A stretch of DNA of 64,000 nucleotides, from NCBI GenBank assembly GCA_023053575.1, contig JAKZAP010000009.1, forward strand, positions 19,821,869 through 19,885,868, written 5' to 3'. The notes below the pieces were generated by a model. That model had not been told where the DNA came from. It searched no databases and saw only the letters and a program-made list of their open reading frames with translations. Position numbers and translations under genes: made by a program. Source of the stretch: Branchinecta lynchi. Its lineage: Eukaryota > Arthropoda > Branchiopoda > Anostraca > Branchinectidae. This document shows, piece after piece, positions 34,501 through 42,255 of the stretch; position 1 is the first letter of the stretch; each line of letters starts with the position of its first letter.

Positions 34501-37208
34501 AGAAAAAACAGTTATTTAAGTTTTTTCTCTGTTTTCACCACAAGTCAACGGGTCTCCGTAAAGGGTTAAAACAGTCAGAATCGTGTGTTATTTTTTGAAA
34601 GCACAGCATAGTTTTAAAGTATTCAAATATTTTAAAATACTGTAAGTTGAAGAGTAAATAGTGCTAGGGGTCCTTTATAGAGTCGATTCATATGGCGAAA
34701 AACGGACTTCTGATTTAAACCTGGCTCTACTCTTGATATTGTTATGCTTATTGAGATAAATTTCGAACTTCTTTGGTTTAGGCAAGCGAGCTCGAGGCTG
34801 CCGCCAAGAAGAAAAAGAAGAAGAAGAACAAGAATCGTGACAGTGAAGCCGCGACTAACGGCGATACCACGATGGCCGATACAACAGTGGACGAGTCTAT
34901 GGTCGCCGATGACACGCCGGCGAAGAAGAAGAAAAAGAAGAAGCGAGAGACACAGGACGAAGGTAGGATATGTCGCTCTTTACTATTCGCCCCTCATAAA
35001 ATACCTCTCAGATTAGTTCTTTTTTGGCCGCTAGGTGCGCTATCGTAAAGAAAACAAAGACCTGTTACTTTTTGGTGTACGTTCATCCAGGTTTGTTTTG
35101 CCATTTTCAATTTCTCTTAAGCCTGACCATGTTTAAAACTGTTTAAAATGCCTCTTCCCGCTGTAGCCGACTCTGTTCTTTCAAGCGTCCTCAAGTTTGT
35201 CATTTCTGGCTTCCGACTTCAGTGCTGAGTGCTGGCTGACTTGTCCACTGGTCTAAGCGCGACTCGATATGAAGCGAAAGCCTAATCGCTTATTCACCCG
35301 TCAGATAGTTTATCCTCGGGTCTCACGTGTGGTTGTTATTGTTCGTCTAGCGCGTCTGGCGGCAATTCTTCATGTGATTTTATGAAGGATGTATTCGTTC
35401 AAGTTAGAAGGTATAATAAAACGGAAAATATATGATAAAGAGAGAAACTCGGATCGTAATAAGATACACAAAAAAACCTACAATTCAGCTTACAAACTCA
35501 TAAAACAAAATAAAAACAAGTGCAGGAAGCTCATATGGCACTTGCAAGGATAGGTAGCATGTATCTCCACTAAGAGTCGCAGATGGTTTGGACATACACA
35601 GGGAAGATCTAGGACATGTGCTCTCGCATCACGCGTCCGACAGTTGTCCGTGCCACAGGATTTCCAGGAATTCCCCTCTACTCCCCCCACAGTGTCCAGA
35701 TCCGGTTCGGACCTTTAAAGCTATACTTAAGGTTTGTGATAGTCCCGTCCTGACCCCTCCACTCAGATTTCGAGTGCACCCTCTCCAAAATAGTCGCGTT
35801 ATACAGTCCAGAACTTGTAAGTGGATGTATCCTTGTCAACTATCAAGTTTCACCAAGATGGTATTTCCCGTTTGAGAGTTAGGCCTGCAACAAAATTCCC
35901 GACATTTTTTGCCCCCCCCCCCCCCCCCCCCTCTCTCTTAACTCGCCGCACTGAGGTCGGACCTGGTACAGACGCCTAGATTCGACATTTAGAACATTTG
36001 CCCCTATCACGCATCAAGTTTCGCTCGAGTCAGAGAACTTCCACCCCCCCTCCCTCCCCCATCTCCCCAACAGTTCAGTTCAGTTTTTTAAATTCAAAAT
36101 AAATGAACAAGATAACTTTCGACCCCTACAAAGATACATGGCCCGTTACATAGGGGTTAATACCAAAATAAACAACAAATGAACGAGTCTCTTCACTATT
36201 ACAATAAAATAGAGAAAGAACAATTGAAGAATTTTTTATTTTTTACTTACCGCTCCATCCTCAAAGTTCACCTCCAGGTCCACGCCGATCTCCCACAGTC
36301 ACTAATTTTCAACAAATAACTAAATAAGAAATAACATCATAAAATACTCAAGCCTAGCATCCAGAGATGTCGCCCTACCCTCATTATTGATCTTACCAGA
36401 CGTCGTATCCGGTCCAGACCATAGATGGCACATCTGATCCCATAACTTTTGTACCGTCTAAATTCGGTCGCTCTCCGTTTGGTCGCTAAGCGTATAACAA
36501 AATTCATGGACCCCCTCCAACTCCACTCACCGTGTCCACACCCCACATGCGATTCGGACACATAAACGTCACATGCAATGTTTCCCACCTGTCGCCATGT
36601 TTCACTCAAATCGGGACACTTTGTTATGGAGAGGTCCCTTCCTCATAGTTATTTCCTCCCTCTATCACCTACTTTTCTGTATATCTCTTTGTTTTCGTCA
36701 CCATCATTAATTTCCGGCATCGGGACGTAGTTCACTCGGTTTTTATCCCCCAGCTCCAGTTAGCTGTTTTGCCAGTCCAAGGTCAGGCTTTGATCCATTT
36801 CATTCAAAGTATTTTGGCTACGGAATGAGTGCGTAGCCAAACAGTTCTCGTTCATCCTTGCAACAACTTCTGGACAATTTTCGGTACCCCCCTCTCGTAC
36901 TTCCCCATAAAAACAACAGAAAGAAATTTTTCCTGACTTGCGTGAAAAAAATGGATGGCGAACTTTTCGTTCTTTACACTAGTATGTATGTTAATTGGTA
37001 TATATTATAGGTATGTGGCTTTTGCGGAATTAAAATAAATGAATAAGAATTAAGTACGGGGGTCAGAGACATGAAGCTCTTGTGCAATAGCCTTATGAGC
37101 CATTCAGATGAACTTATTTTTTCAGAAGAGGTTGCCGCTGAGGAGCCCGTCGTCGAGGATGAGCCTGTCAAGAAGAAGAAGAAGAAGAAGGCTAAGGATG
37201 ACGAATAA
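16545..37208 (+). CDS. NOP56: NOP56, box C/D snoRNP core protein (nine coding exons)
   Basis: NOP56 is a nucleolar scaffold of box C/D snoRNPs, which with NOP58, fibrillarin and 15.5K direct rRNA 2'-O-methylation. Coding exons: 16545-16547, 20134-20338, 21726-22080, 22901-23088, 27046-27298, 29675-29857, 32792-32879, 34782-34962 and 37126-37208. They sum to 1539 nt, giving 512 residues plus stop, and every junction keeps phase with GT..AG borders. Seen in order: an N-terminal NOP5-type domain beginning [16 protein letters not shown] at residues 4-19; [15 protein letters not shown] in exon 3; the NOP signature [18 protein letters not shown] in exon 5; and a tail from about residue 432 with three lysine blocks, typical of the family. 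Length is close to animal orthologues. The start is placed on a one-codon exon because its ATG abuts a GTGAGT donor and joins in phase to residues AQM. Starting at the internal ATG at 20140 would lose three residues. Introns are stuffed with transposons, but the exons are undamaged. Confidence 0.93.
16893..17630 (+). mobile_element. hAT-like MITE, family M, copy 2, split by K1
   Basis: Begins CAGGGTCATCGCAGATGGGG and contains repeated poly-T/GTCAGTTTTTTCTTA units on both sides of K1, then TCAGTCAGTAAATACCTTG. It aligns with the copy at 50436-50769. The 3' end appears truncated against a LINE tail, so no duplication is seen. Confidence 0.6.
17046..17452 (+). mobile_element. TTAA-target MITE, family K, copy 1
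   Basis: 407 bp with terminal repeats AGAACACCTGAA and AGGACACCTGAA, flanked by TTAA (17042-17045, 17453-17456). Inserted within a hAT-like MITE (M2) in NOP56 intron 1. Confidence 0.8.
17640..17762 (+). mobile_element. LINE 3' tail with (TTA)n
   Basis: Non-coding 3' end with GTTACTCCGCTCTTTCATTT and AATAAATTATTATTATTATT, resembling on the opposite strand the tail at 58205-58330. In NOP56 intron 1. Confidence 0.5.
17869..18077. repeat. Long imperfect palindrome (hairpin)
   Basis: Perfect 14-bp stem AACTGTCAAGAAGG (17963-17976) with a TTT loop and its complement to 17993. Outer arms GGATCCAACCTCGAATTTA (17870) and its inverse near 18060-18077 also pair. In NOP56 intron 1. A MITE or hairpin RNA source. 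Confidence 0.6.
18580..18718 (+). repeat. Tandem duplication of about 68 bp
   Basis: AGGTCAAGTTCGGCGCATGT..AAAGATACCTTTTATGAAT is repeated directly after 70 bases with a few changes. In NOP56 intron 1. Confidence 0.6.
18773..19315. mobile_element. Small foldback-like element, family W, copy 1
   Basis: The left arm contains GGACCATGGTATCTGTTACC and a second inverted unit to about 18870. The right arm (19284-19315) contains GGTATCAGATACCATGGTAA followed by CTGCAAAAA. Arms are built of GGTATC/GATACC and GGTAACTGCAAAAA units. No duplication was identified. Confidence 0.5.
19320..20130. other. NOP56 intron 1, 3' part, unique-looking
   Basis: No repeat family or coding frame recognised. Contains a palindromic TGACGTCA at 19849-19856 and the intron end at 20133. 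Confidence 0.4.
20134..20338 (+). CDS. NOP56: NOP56 coding exon 2 (residues 2-69)
   Basis: The acceptor is a pyrimidine tract ending CAG at 20131-20133 and the donor is GTAAGT at 20339. The exon encodes the start of the NOP5-type N-terminal domain, including [20 protein letters not shown] and the end [10 protein letters not shown]. It leaves phase 1. Confidence 0.93.
21540..21690. repeat. Repeat G, copy 3 (half)
   Basis: CGTCAGCTACGATTCTTCGT to GTCAATCTTCTGGGTC; one half of the palindrome, 35 bases upstream of NOP56 exon 3. A second diverged half lies at 21172-21246. Confidence 0.5.
21726..22080 (+). CDS. NOP56: NOP56 coding exon 3 (residues 70-187)
   Basis: Acceptor TTGTAG precedes 21726 and donor GTAATT follows 22080. 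The exon encodes the end of the N-terminal domain and the start of the coiled-coil region, with the near-invariant motif [15 protein letters not shown] and [15 protein letters not shown]. It leaves phase 2. Confidence 0.95.
22343..22780 (-). mobile_element. TTAA-target MITE, family K, copy 2 (inverted)
   Basis: 438 bp, inverted relative to copy 1 and similar along its length, with AGGACACCTGAA termini and TTAA at 22339-22342 and 22781-22784. It fills much of NOP56 intron 3 (22081-22900). Confidence 0.8.
22901..23088 (+). CDS. NOP56: NOP56 coding exon 4 (residues 188-250)
   Basis: Acceptor TTTTTGCAG ends at 22900 and donor GTAAGA begins at 23089. It encodes [14 protein letters not shown] and the following coiled-coil stretch up to MMSM. 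Phase 1 at the 3' end. Confidence 0.95.
23232..23545. repeat. Interspersed repeat J, copy 1
   Basis: About 310 bp, rich in CTACTG/GCTACT, sharing most of its length with 57508-57815. The right end TTTTTCATCGGGATAG matches, inverted, the CCCGATGAAAAA near 57519, suggesting short terminal inverted repeats. In NOP56 intron 4. Confidence 0.6.
23587..23844 (+). CDS. AT-rich 85-residue reading frame, unknown
   Basis: Starts [20 protein letters not shown] and ends YVDLELFTQ with TAG. Not recognised. It lies on the opposite strand about 150 bases from the Polinton polymerase fragment and shares its AT-rich composition, so it may be another Polinton remnant. It is within NOP56 intron 3. Confidence 0.25.
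   Translation: MRIAKTKYGDKLVVVINHNDKPCDLFISQKYFYLFYLLIEKDVKPKLLSLQAHILLLLKKNLVLQPIVRENKNKETYVDLELFTQ
24001..24350 (-). pseudogene. Polinton/adintovirus-type protein-primed DNA polymerase B fragment
   Basis: The - strand frame reads about 115 residues without a start of its own and stops at 24001-24003. Recognisable pieces are [31 protein letters not shown], and [20 protein letters not shown], the stretch just before the conserved asparagine-rich motif of Polinton (Maverick) and adintovirus polymerase B. That next motif is missing: the reading changes to unrelated residues after FKLM. It is a truncated fossil of a virus-like transposon, lying in NOP56 intron 3 between foldback arms. Confidence 0.75.
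24356..24863. mobile_element. Inverted-repeat element N1
   Basis: A 22-bp inverted repeat (core GAAAGAAATAGAAAACCG) at 24356-24377 and 24813-24834. A 12-bp direct repeat ATATACCCTGAC flanks a slightly longer interval (24346-24357 and 24864-24875). Ends are therefore uncertain. Confidence 0.5.
25045..26290 (-). mobile_element. 5'-truncated LINE (CR1/L2-like), split by R4
   Basis: The - strand encodes [20 protein letters not shown], the thumb/connector wording of such LINEs, with later frameshifts. Its 3' UTR matches the + strand fragment 30503-30890 (GCGTGGCGCCGAA, CACAGCGC) and is interrupted by R4. In NOP56 intron 4. Confidence 0.7.
25150..25640 (+). repeat. Repeat R, copy 4 (short, both ends present)
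   Basis: Runs from CAAGAGCTACGAGCTCATAT to the hairpin GGCACTTGGCCGAAGGGCAA and GTGCCATAAAA. Inserted in a LINE 3' UTR whose uninterrupted form (ACCAGAAAAAAACCGATCG) is seen at 30776-30792, fixing the borders to within an A-run. Confidence 0.8.
27046..27298 (+). CDS. NOP56: NOP56 coding exon 5 (NOP domain core, residues 251-334)
   Basis: Acceptor TTTGTAG ends at 27045 and donor GTATGT begins at 27299. It holds [18 protein letters not shown] and the NOP-domain signature [18 protein letters not shown], the part that contacts the snoRNA K-turn complex in this family. Confidence 0.95.
27765..28065 (+). mobile_element. LINE 3' coding fragment
   Basis: Encodes [17 protein letters not shown] then [17 protein letters not shown] and [13 protein letters not shown], the C-terminal signature common to CR1-type LINEs. 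Ends at the stop 28062-28064. In NOP56 intron 5. Confidence 0.75.
28147..29477 (+). mobile_element. LINE 3' fragment with (GATT)n tail
   Basis: Frames with one shift encode [35 protein letters not shown] and [13 protein letters not shown], then a long AT-rich 3' UTR ending AATAATAAA(GATT)n at about 29445-29475. In NOP56 intron 5, ending about 200 bases before exon 6. Confidence 0.75.
29675..29857 (+). CDS. NOP56: NOP56 coding exon 6 (residues 335-395)
   Basis: Acceptor TTTCCAG ends at 29674 and donor GTAGGA begins at 29858. It encodes [37 protein letters not shown] and DVFGKALR, the end of the NOP domain. A TTAA-type MITE begins only 27 bases after the exon. Confidence 0.95.
29885..30498 (-). 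mobile_element. TTAA-target MITE, family A, copy 3
   Basis: 614 bp on the - strand, flanked by TTAA (29881-29884 and 30499-30502), in NOP56 intron 6. It retains the 70-residue frame (30492-30280). Its right neighbour is a LINE 3' fragment. Confidence 0.85.
30503..30890 (+). mobile_element. LINE 3' fragment, same family as 25045-26290
   Basis: Encodes [17 protein letters not shown] and [17 protein letters not shown], then a 3' UTR with GCGCCACGCGCTGTGAAAGC and a CTCTCTC-rich end. Begins next to MITE A3. Confidence 0.7.
30890..31215 (-). repeat. Repeat B, copy 3
   Basis: Inverse orientation: AACCTAGTTACCCACCACTT, TACCTCTATGCGCTTG, ending near GTGTGGACGGCCGC. In NOP56 intron 6. Confidence 0.6.
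31557..31898. mobile_element. hAT-like MITE, family U, copy 1
   Basis: 342 bp in NOP56 intron 6. Termini CAGAAATGGGCGAATC and CAAAGATGGGCAAATC (inverted); duplication AGGACCAC/AGGACTAC (7 of 8). Interior rich in GGATTCGAATCC palindromes. Confidence 0.8.
32242..32306 (+). repeat. (TTA)n microsatellite
   Basis: Interrupted TTATTATTATT run in NOP56 intron 6, after an A-rich stretch; may be an old LINE tail. Confidence 0.7.
32792..32879 (+). CDS. NOP56: NOP56 coding exon 7 (residues 396-425)
   Basis: Acceptor TTTTTTTACAG ends at 32791 and donor GTAAGT begins at 32880. It encodes [20 protein letters not shown], the conserved helix after the NOP domain. A hAT-like MITE starts 63 bases downstream. 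Confidence 0.94.
32943..33368. mobile_element. hAT-like MITE, family U, copy 2
   Basis: 426 bp in NOP56 intron 7, 63 bases after exon 7. Termini CAGAGATGGGCGAATCC and CAGAGATGGACGAATCC (inverted) with the perfect duplication GTGCTTTG (32935-32942, 33369-33376). Confidence 0.88.
33485..33800 (+). repeat. Repeat V, copy 1
   Basis: Shares AGGGTGTTGGACACTCCAGA, GATTGACAGTTGCAATCGGG and GGTTGGCTTGACTGTGCG with 46515-46790. In NOP56 intron 7. Confidence 0.5.
33885..34225 (-). repeat. Repeat B, copy 4
   Basis: Inverse orientation: AGTCTAGTTACCCATCAT, GGTACCTCTATGCGTTTG, GTATGCTTGACG, ending TGTGAGGACGGCC. In NOP56 intron 7. Confidence 0.6.
34782..34962 (+). CDS. NOP56: NOP56 coding exon 8 (lysine-rich tail, residues 426-485)
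   Basis: Acceptor GGTTTAG ends at 34781 and donor GTAGGA begins at 34963. The exon encodes two runs of seven lysines separated by an acidic, threonine-rich stretch, the usual low-complexity nucleolar tail of NOP56/NOP58. Confidence 0.9.
35517..36625 (+). repeat. Repeat R, copy 5 (degenerate, interrupted)
   Basis: Starts CAAGTGCAGGAAGCTCATAT. Monomers are decayed, with a 20-base C-run at 35911-35930, and interrupted at about 36070-36380 by an AT-rich stretch. In NOP56 intron 8. Confidence 0.6.
37126..37208 (+). CDS. NOP56: NOP56 coding exon 9 (C-terminus and stop)
   Basis: Acceptor TTTTTTCAG ends at 37125. It encodes an acidic stretch, a third run of seven lysines and AKDDE followed by TAA at 37206-37208. 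The hexamer AATAAA at 37204-37209 overlaps the stop codon and is the only canonical polyadenylation signal close by. Confidence 0.9.
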
Positions 37209-37469
37209 ATCCTATCCTACAAATGATGAATTAAGCTCTTGCTTATGTTTTGTTTGGTTTTGTTTCATACAGAATCAGATTTTTAGCTAATTTTCTCGTT
37301 ATCAAACGCGTGAGAATATTAGCCTGAGCCGGTAGAGTTCGCTACTGACGGAGTAACTGCTTTTCTACTGCCAAGATACCACTTCCCACTGTTGAACCGC
37401 GTACCTGCTGTGCTCTTCGCGCTTTGGTTCTACGACGACTTCGTGTAGGATCGCGGAAAGACGAGAGCG

Positions 37470-37772
37470 AATGCTCTGGGAGCGCGTTCCACCCTTCTAA
37501 CAAGTTACTATTTCCATTCCATCCTCACGAGAAGCTACAACGCTGACCGTTCCAACGTTGTTGGAATAGTAACTAATAGTTACTATTTGCTTACCATGCT
37601 CGGGACCGTAGTAAGCGTAGTAACTACGCATCTCTGTAACGTGATTGGTCGGATTCGCCCGTGGCGTGAGATCCTGCTGGAAAATAGAAAAATCGTTCCA
37701 GCCTTGACAAAGCCAGAATTCGTGACGTCATGCGTAGTAACTACGGTAAGTAGGATGGAACACGCCCTGTAT
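37470..37772. mobile_element. Inverted-repeat element S, copy 1
   Basis: GAGCGCGTTCCACCCTTCT at the left and its inverse AGGATGGAACACGCCC at the right. Shares GTGATTGGTCGGATTCGCCC with copy 2. Confidence 0.6.
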
Positions 37773-38415
37773 GACTAAGTCCAAAACACGCCAGTGATCC
37801 TTGGGAAGAACGAGAAAACGTCTCACTAACGACTCAAACTCAGCAACTAAAATCTTGTGTCGAACAATCATGGCGATCTTCGGGAGCAGCTGGGATACCC
37901 GAGGTGATAAGGCTTCTGGCTCTTTCGCTAGGTACACGGTGATTTTGCATCGGCAAGGAGAGTTAGTCATCAAGAGTATCCGCTCGAGTGCTCCAAATAC
38001 AGTAGAGATAAGCCAACTTAAACGTCGCCTAAGCTTGGTGACCACAGAATGCGAATCTTTTCCGCGACGCCAAAAATATTCCGCTTGTAGCTGAAATGGC
38101 GAAACGGGATTTTTTCCGTTACCGATGCTGAATTCGCGTAGGCGAATCTCCGTTTTGTGGGATTGTTAAACAATAAAACCCACATACAAAGCGATTTATG
38201 CCAGGAACTTATGCTGCAAAATACTTGCCGAAAACCGTTTACGAATCTTAATTTATCACGTCAGCTGGACTTTAAAATTTCTTCGTTCAAACTAACCAGC
38301 ATACCCCAGTGGAAGAAGTACCAGGTTTAAAAGTCGAGAAAATATCCCAAGGACCTACTCGTTTTCGATCTAGCCCAGCGCAACAGCATTCATATACATT
38401 CAAACAATTGATTAA

Positions 38416-38520
38416 ACGCGCGTCAGCTACGATGCTTTGGCAGCGATATTTCTGTCCTTGGCAAGGGTCCTCGTCAGGCTGACGAACGTTAGGGATTGGA
38501 AGAAATTAACCTGTAATAAA
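38416..38520. repeat. Repeat G, copy 4 (half)
   Basis: GCGTCAGCTACGATGCTTTG and GGCAAGGGTCCTCGTCAGGC, one half only. Confidence 0.5.
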
Positions 38521-38547
38521 TAACCAGAGCTTCTACCGACTATAAGA

Positions 38548-38830
38548 GCGTGTTCCACCCTTCTACAAATAGTAACTACTCGTTACTATTTCCGTTCCAA
38601 CCTCACCAAAAGTTACTACGCTGACCGTTCCAACCTTCTCGCAATAGTAACTATTTGCTTACCACGCTCGGGAGTGTAGTAAGCGTAGTAACTACGGATC
38701 TCTGTAACGTGATTGGTCGGATTCGCCCGTGGTATGGTATTCTGTTGGAAAATAGAAAATCGTTCCAGCCCTGACGGCAAAAAGCCAGGATTCGTGACGT
38801 CATGCGTAGTAACAACGATAAGAAGGACGG
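38548..38830. mobile_element. Inverted-repeat element S, copy 2
   Basis: GAGCGTGTTCCACCCTTCT to AGGACGGAACACC, flanked by CTATAA on both sides (a probable 5-6-bp duplication). Confidence 0.6.
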
Positions 38831-39456
38831 AACACCCTATAAATATCCTATTCGGATAAATTACTTTTGGATAACTACGGTTTGTTATTAATGAGGACCT
38901 GTTGTTAACTTGGAAGAATATTTAAAACTCAGGCCCCTATTAATAACAAAACAGAAGTTGATCAAAATGCGGAAAAAAACCCTTTCCTTCCATCCATCGC
39001 CCTAACTGAACAGCCGTGTCAAAAATGAAATCTGAAAACTAGTTCTTTCCCTACAATGGTATCCAAAAGTAATTTACCTAAACAGGATATATTTAGTCGG
39101 TAGAAGCTTCAGTTATTTATTGCAGGTTCGATTCGCACGGGATCCCAAAGGTGAATATTTGTGGGACTTCTTCACCCAGACATTCGAGTCTTCCAAATTT
39201 TCTGCTTGCCTCACTTCCCGTAGACATGCTATCTGTCTACAAGTCAGATTACCCAGCTTGTGGTCAAATTATGACCGGAATACAAACATAGTTTAAAACC
39301 CGTAAAATATTCTGTCCTAACATTTTGTTTATCTATATAAACAGTACATTATAAATTTATCAGAGTAATATATAATAATAATACCTTTATTTCAGCCAGA
39401 GGCCATATACACATAACAACAAGAACAGAACAACATCTAACAAACACTAAAACGCG

Positions 39457-42255
39457 CTAAGGACACACGTCCTTGAGGAGCGCCCTCCTAACAGGAAGGC
39501 AGCTGAAAAGGGGATCAGCGGCATTCCTAACAAGAAAATTCTCGGACCTGAAGATTCTCTGATGGAGGGACGCTTTAGACCGCCTCACTATCTCATTCAG
39601 TGAACAGCACCTTCGGGAAACAAGTTCGTGGCTCACGCTACAAATCGTTGGAAGTTTGTACAGGCGGCGGGCAACTCGATTGTACCCAGTTTTAAGTAGT
39701 CTGGCCGACTTGAGTGAAATATTGGCCACTAGAGAGATACCAAAGAGCTGATAACAATAGCACTGGAACAAGCGAGTTTTCACAGCATCAGAACAATGCC
39801 CAAATTTGAGGACGAGCATATTACCTCGCTTAAACAGCCCTCGCAGAAGCGCGGTAACATGATCGTCGTCTCGACAATCATCCCGGAGGGTAAACCCCAG
39901 ATAAGTAAAATTACGTACAAACACAATTTCATTTCCACCGAGCCGTACGCCCTTCTGAGGAACCGGTAAGCCAGGGGGTAGATAAGCCATTGCAAATGTT
40001 TTTTTCGTGTTAAACAGAATATCATGGGAAGTAGCATAACCATCGCAAATTTGTAGGAGCTGATTAAGGGCAAAAATGGTAGGCGAAATTAAAACGATGT
40101 CGTCTGCAAACATTAAATGATTGTAGCAATACCCGTTGATGTGGCAACCGATCCTCGAAAGGCATAACTTTAATGAAAGTTCATCAGTGTAAATAGTATA
40201 CAGCAGTGGGGAAAGAACACCCCCCTGGCGTAGACCGTTCTTCAGGTGAAAAAACTCACTGTAGCTATCCCCCCAACGAACACGAAATCTTTGTTCAGTG
40301 AACCAATAACATAATAATTTCACGTAAACGGTGGGGACCCCTCTACGCACCAAAATATCTAGCATAGTACGGTGGTTCACGCGATCGAACGCCTTAGAGG
40401 CATCAATAAAACACAAAAATACCGGAGTCGAGAAGAACAGAAAATAATCTACGACGAATTTCAGAAGAAAAATCGCGAAATCAACTCCGCACTTTTGTTT
40501 GAAGCCAAACTGGTATGGAGCAGTAACGAGCCACTGTTTCATATGGTCTGCTAAACATTTCTCAAGAATCTTCGAGAGAACCGTAGCCAACGCAATTGGT
40601 CGATAATTATCAGAATTAGATGAATCTGTCGTTCTCGACTTGGGTACCGGCACCAGGTTCACTGACATTAGTGAATCAGGCAGGTAAGAGTGCCTTAAGA
40701 AACCATTAAACAGCGCCGCTAAAATAAGGTATTTTTTACTCGAAGCGAACCTCAGATGCCTAGCCGAAATACCATCGGCTCCCCCAGCTTTATCAATACC
40801 AATAGATAGGAGGTGACGCTCAACCTCAGCAGGAAAAATAGGCTGAAAATCAGACGAAGGCAAAAGGGGAAAACTAGAGCAATCACTAGGAACTGAATTA
40901 AAAAGTGTTTCAAACTTATTCGCCCAATACTCAGAAATCTGCCTTGCGCCACTAACGGAATCTAACGTACTCGCACTTGCCTTTGACCCCGAGAAGTTTT
41001 GTCTCACATGAGTCCAAAAATCCTTCTGACCACCAAGGAGGGCTACAGCCATAGCTTCAGCTTTCGCAGCTAAAGCATTTGTTTTACACCATTTCAACTT
41101 CGATTTAAAAACAGGACGTGCCCATCTCATATTCTCATAAACAATACCAAACACTGGCCTACCGTTAGCAACCCACATCAAAAAAGCGGCTCTGGACGCA
41201 AGGTAAAATTTCTTCACTAAGGAGTTCCATCCAGTAACCTGGAATGGCCTGCTCTTGTGCTTTGTAGAGCTAGAACTGGGAATGGCAGACACAGCTGTGG
41301 CAGTTAGAGTGAAACAAAAAGTAGCATACAATTTATCAAGCAACTCGCAGTGTTCTGCCGAGGAGCATTCAGGGTTACTGCAAAGGAGAGCTTCGGAGGA
41401 CAGATCGAAATCGTCGAAGGCCACACCGGTCTTCGTAGAATAATCGTGCAGATCCGCCTGTGAAGCACGATTCCAGTGTACACTAGTCGTTGGCGCGGCG
41501 ACATCACCGTTTGAGGTACTCGTACCTGGCTCAGAGCAATTCACGTTAAACACACAGGTAAGTGGGAGATGGTCAGGGCCAAACTCCGGCAGTGTGAGGA
41601 TTTTGCTTGCAAGCGGACGGAGCGATTGGTTAACCACAATATGATCAAGCCATGAAGTTTTGCCTGCGTGGCTATCACTCACATATGTAAACGAGTCAGC
41701 AGGGAGGAGATCAACGTCGGCAATTGTCAGGTCGTTCGAGGCACAGAATCTATTAAGCTCATTGAAGAAAATAGACGGCACATTAGGGTCGGCGTTTGCG
41801 TTCCAGTCCCCAGCAATACATAGGTGATCAAAATCAACGGTATCGATCATAGCCTGCAGCAGAGCCAGGCAGTCCAAAAACTCGGCTTCATGATCCGAGT
41901 CGCAGACTGGCATGTACACGTTAATCACAAGTAGGCAAGAGTCCGATAGAGTGATGATCGCGGCACAGATCCTGTCGGACTCAGTTTCAATAACACGCAC
42001 TGATTGATCGACGCTGTTTCTCCATAGGATAGCAGCACCACCGTAGGGGCGACCGATATGAAGAACAGTATCTTTCATAGGAGTGACACCTATGCCTCTA
42101 AACTGTGGGCTAAGATTGTTCAAGAGACACAGTTCAGATTCCAGTAGCCAAAGTTCTTGTAAAAGAATCAAATCATGGGTCTGAAAGAGCGGAAGGAGGT
42201 CAAAAGCGTTAGATTTCAGCCCCCGACAATTATAGGACGCGGTTCTAATTACCAT
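39457..42255 (-). CDS. LINE ORF2 endonuclease-reverse transcriptase (932 aa)
   Basis: Target-primed retrotransposition enzyme. Residues 1 to about 225 are an apurinic-type endonuclease: start SYNCRGL, catalytic E in LLQELWL, GDWNAN, and GPDHLPL at the end. Reverse transcriptase follows at about 535-760: PVPKSRTT, YRPIAL, IDASKAFDRVNH, LRQGGVLSPLLY and the catalytic HLMFADDIVL near residue 715. A connector and basic tail finish the protein. All main active-site motifs are visible and the frame is open, so it may be recently active. Clade assignment within the CR1 group is inferred from motif wording; a tree would decide. Confidence 0.9.
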   Translation of the reverse strand: MVIRTASYNCRGLKSNAFDLLPLFQTHDLILLQELWLLESELCLLNNLSPQFRGIGVTPMKDTVLHIGRPYGGAAILWRNSVDQSVRVIETESDRICAAIITLSDSCLLVINVYMPVCDSDHEAEFLDCLALLQAMIDTVDFDHLCIAGDWNANADPNVPSIFFNELNRFCASNDLTIADVDLLPADSFTYVSDSHAGKTSWLDHIVVNQSLRPLASKILTLPEFGPDHLPLTCVFNVNCSEPGTSTSNGDVAAPTTSVHWNRASQADLHDYSTKTGVAFDDFDLSSEALLCSNPECSSAEHCELLDKLYATFCFTLTATAVSAIPSSSSTKHKSRPFQVTGWNSLVKKFYLASRAAFLMWVANGRPVFGIVYENMRWARPVFKSKLKWCKTNALAAKAEAMAVALLGGQKDFWTHVRQNFSGSKASASTLDSVSGARQISEYWANKFETLFNSVPSDCSSFPLLPSSDFQPIFPAEVERHLLSIGIDKAGGADGISARHLRFASSKKYLILAALFNGFLRHSYLPDSLMSVNLVPVPKSRTTDSSNSDNYRPIALATVLSKILEKCLADHMKQWLVTAPYQFGFKQKCGVDFAIFLLKFVVDYFLFFSTPVFLCFIDASKAFDRVNHRTMLDILVRRGVPTVYVKLLCYWFTEQRFRVRWGDSYSEFFHLKNGLRQGGVLSPLLYTIYTDELSLKLCLSRIGCHINGYCYNHLMFADDIVLISPTIFALNQLLQICDGYATSHDILFNTKKTFAMAYLPPGLPVPQKGVRLGGNEIVFVRNFTYLGFTLRDDCRDDDHVTALLRGLFKRGNMLVLKFGHCSDAVKTRLFQCYCYQLFGISLVANISLKSARLLKTGYNRVARRLYKLPTICSVSHELVSRRCCSLNEIVRRSKASLHQRIFRSENFLVRNAADPLFSCLPVRRALLKDVCP

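Noticed and set aside
20341..37125. Box C/D snoRNAs in NOP56 introns
   Set aside because: Such host genes often carry them, but candidates (for example TTGATGAGTG at 21061 and GTGATGA at 20108) lack a properly spaced D box and terminal stem or sit too close to the exon.
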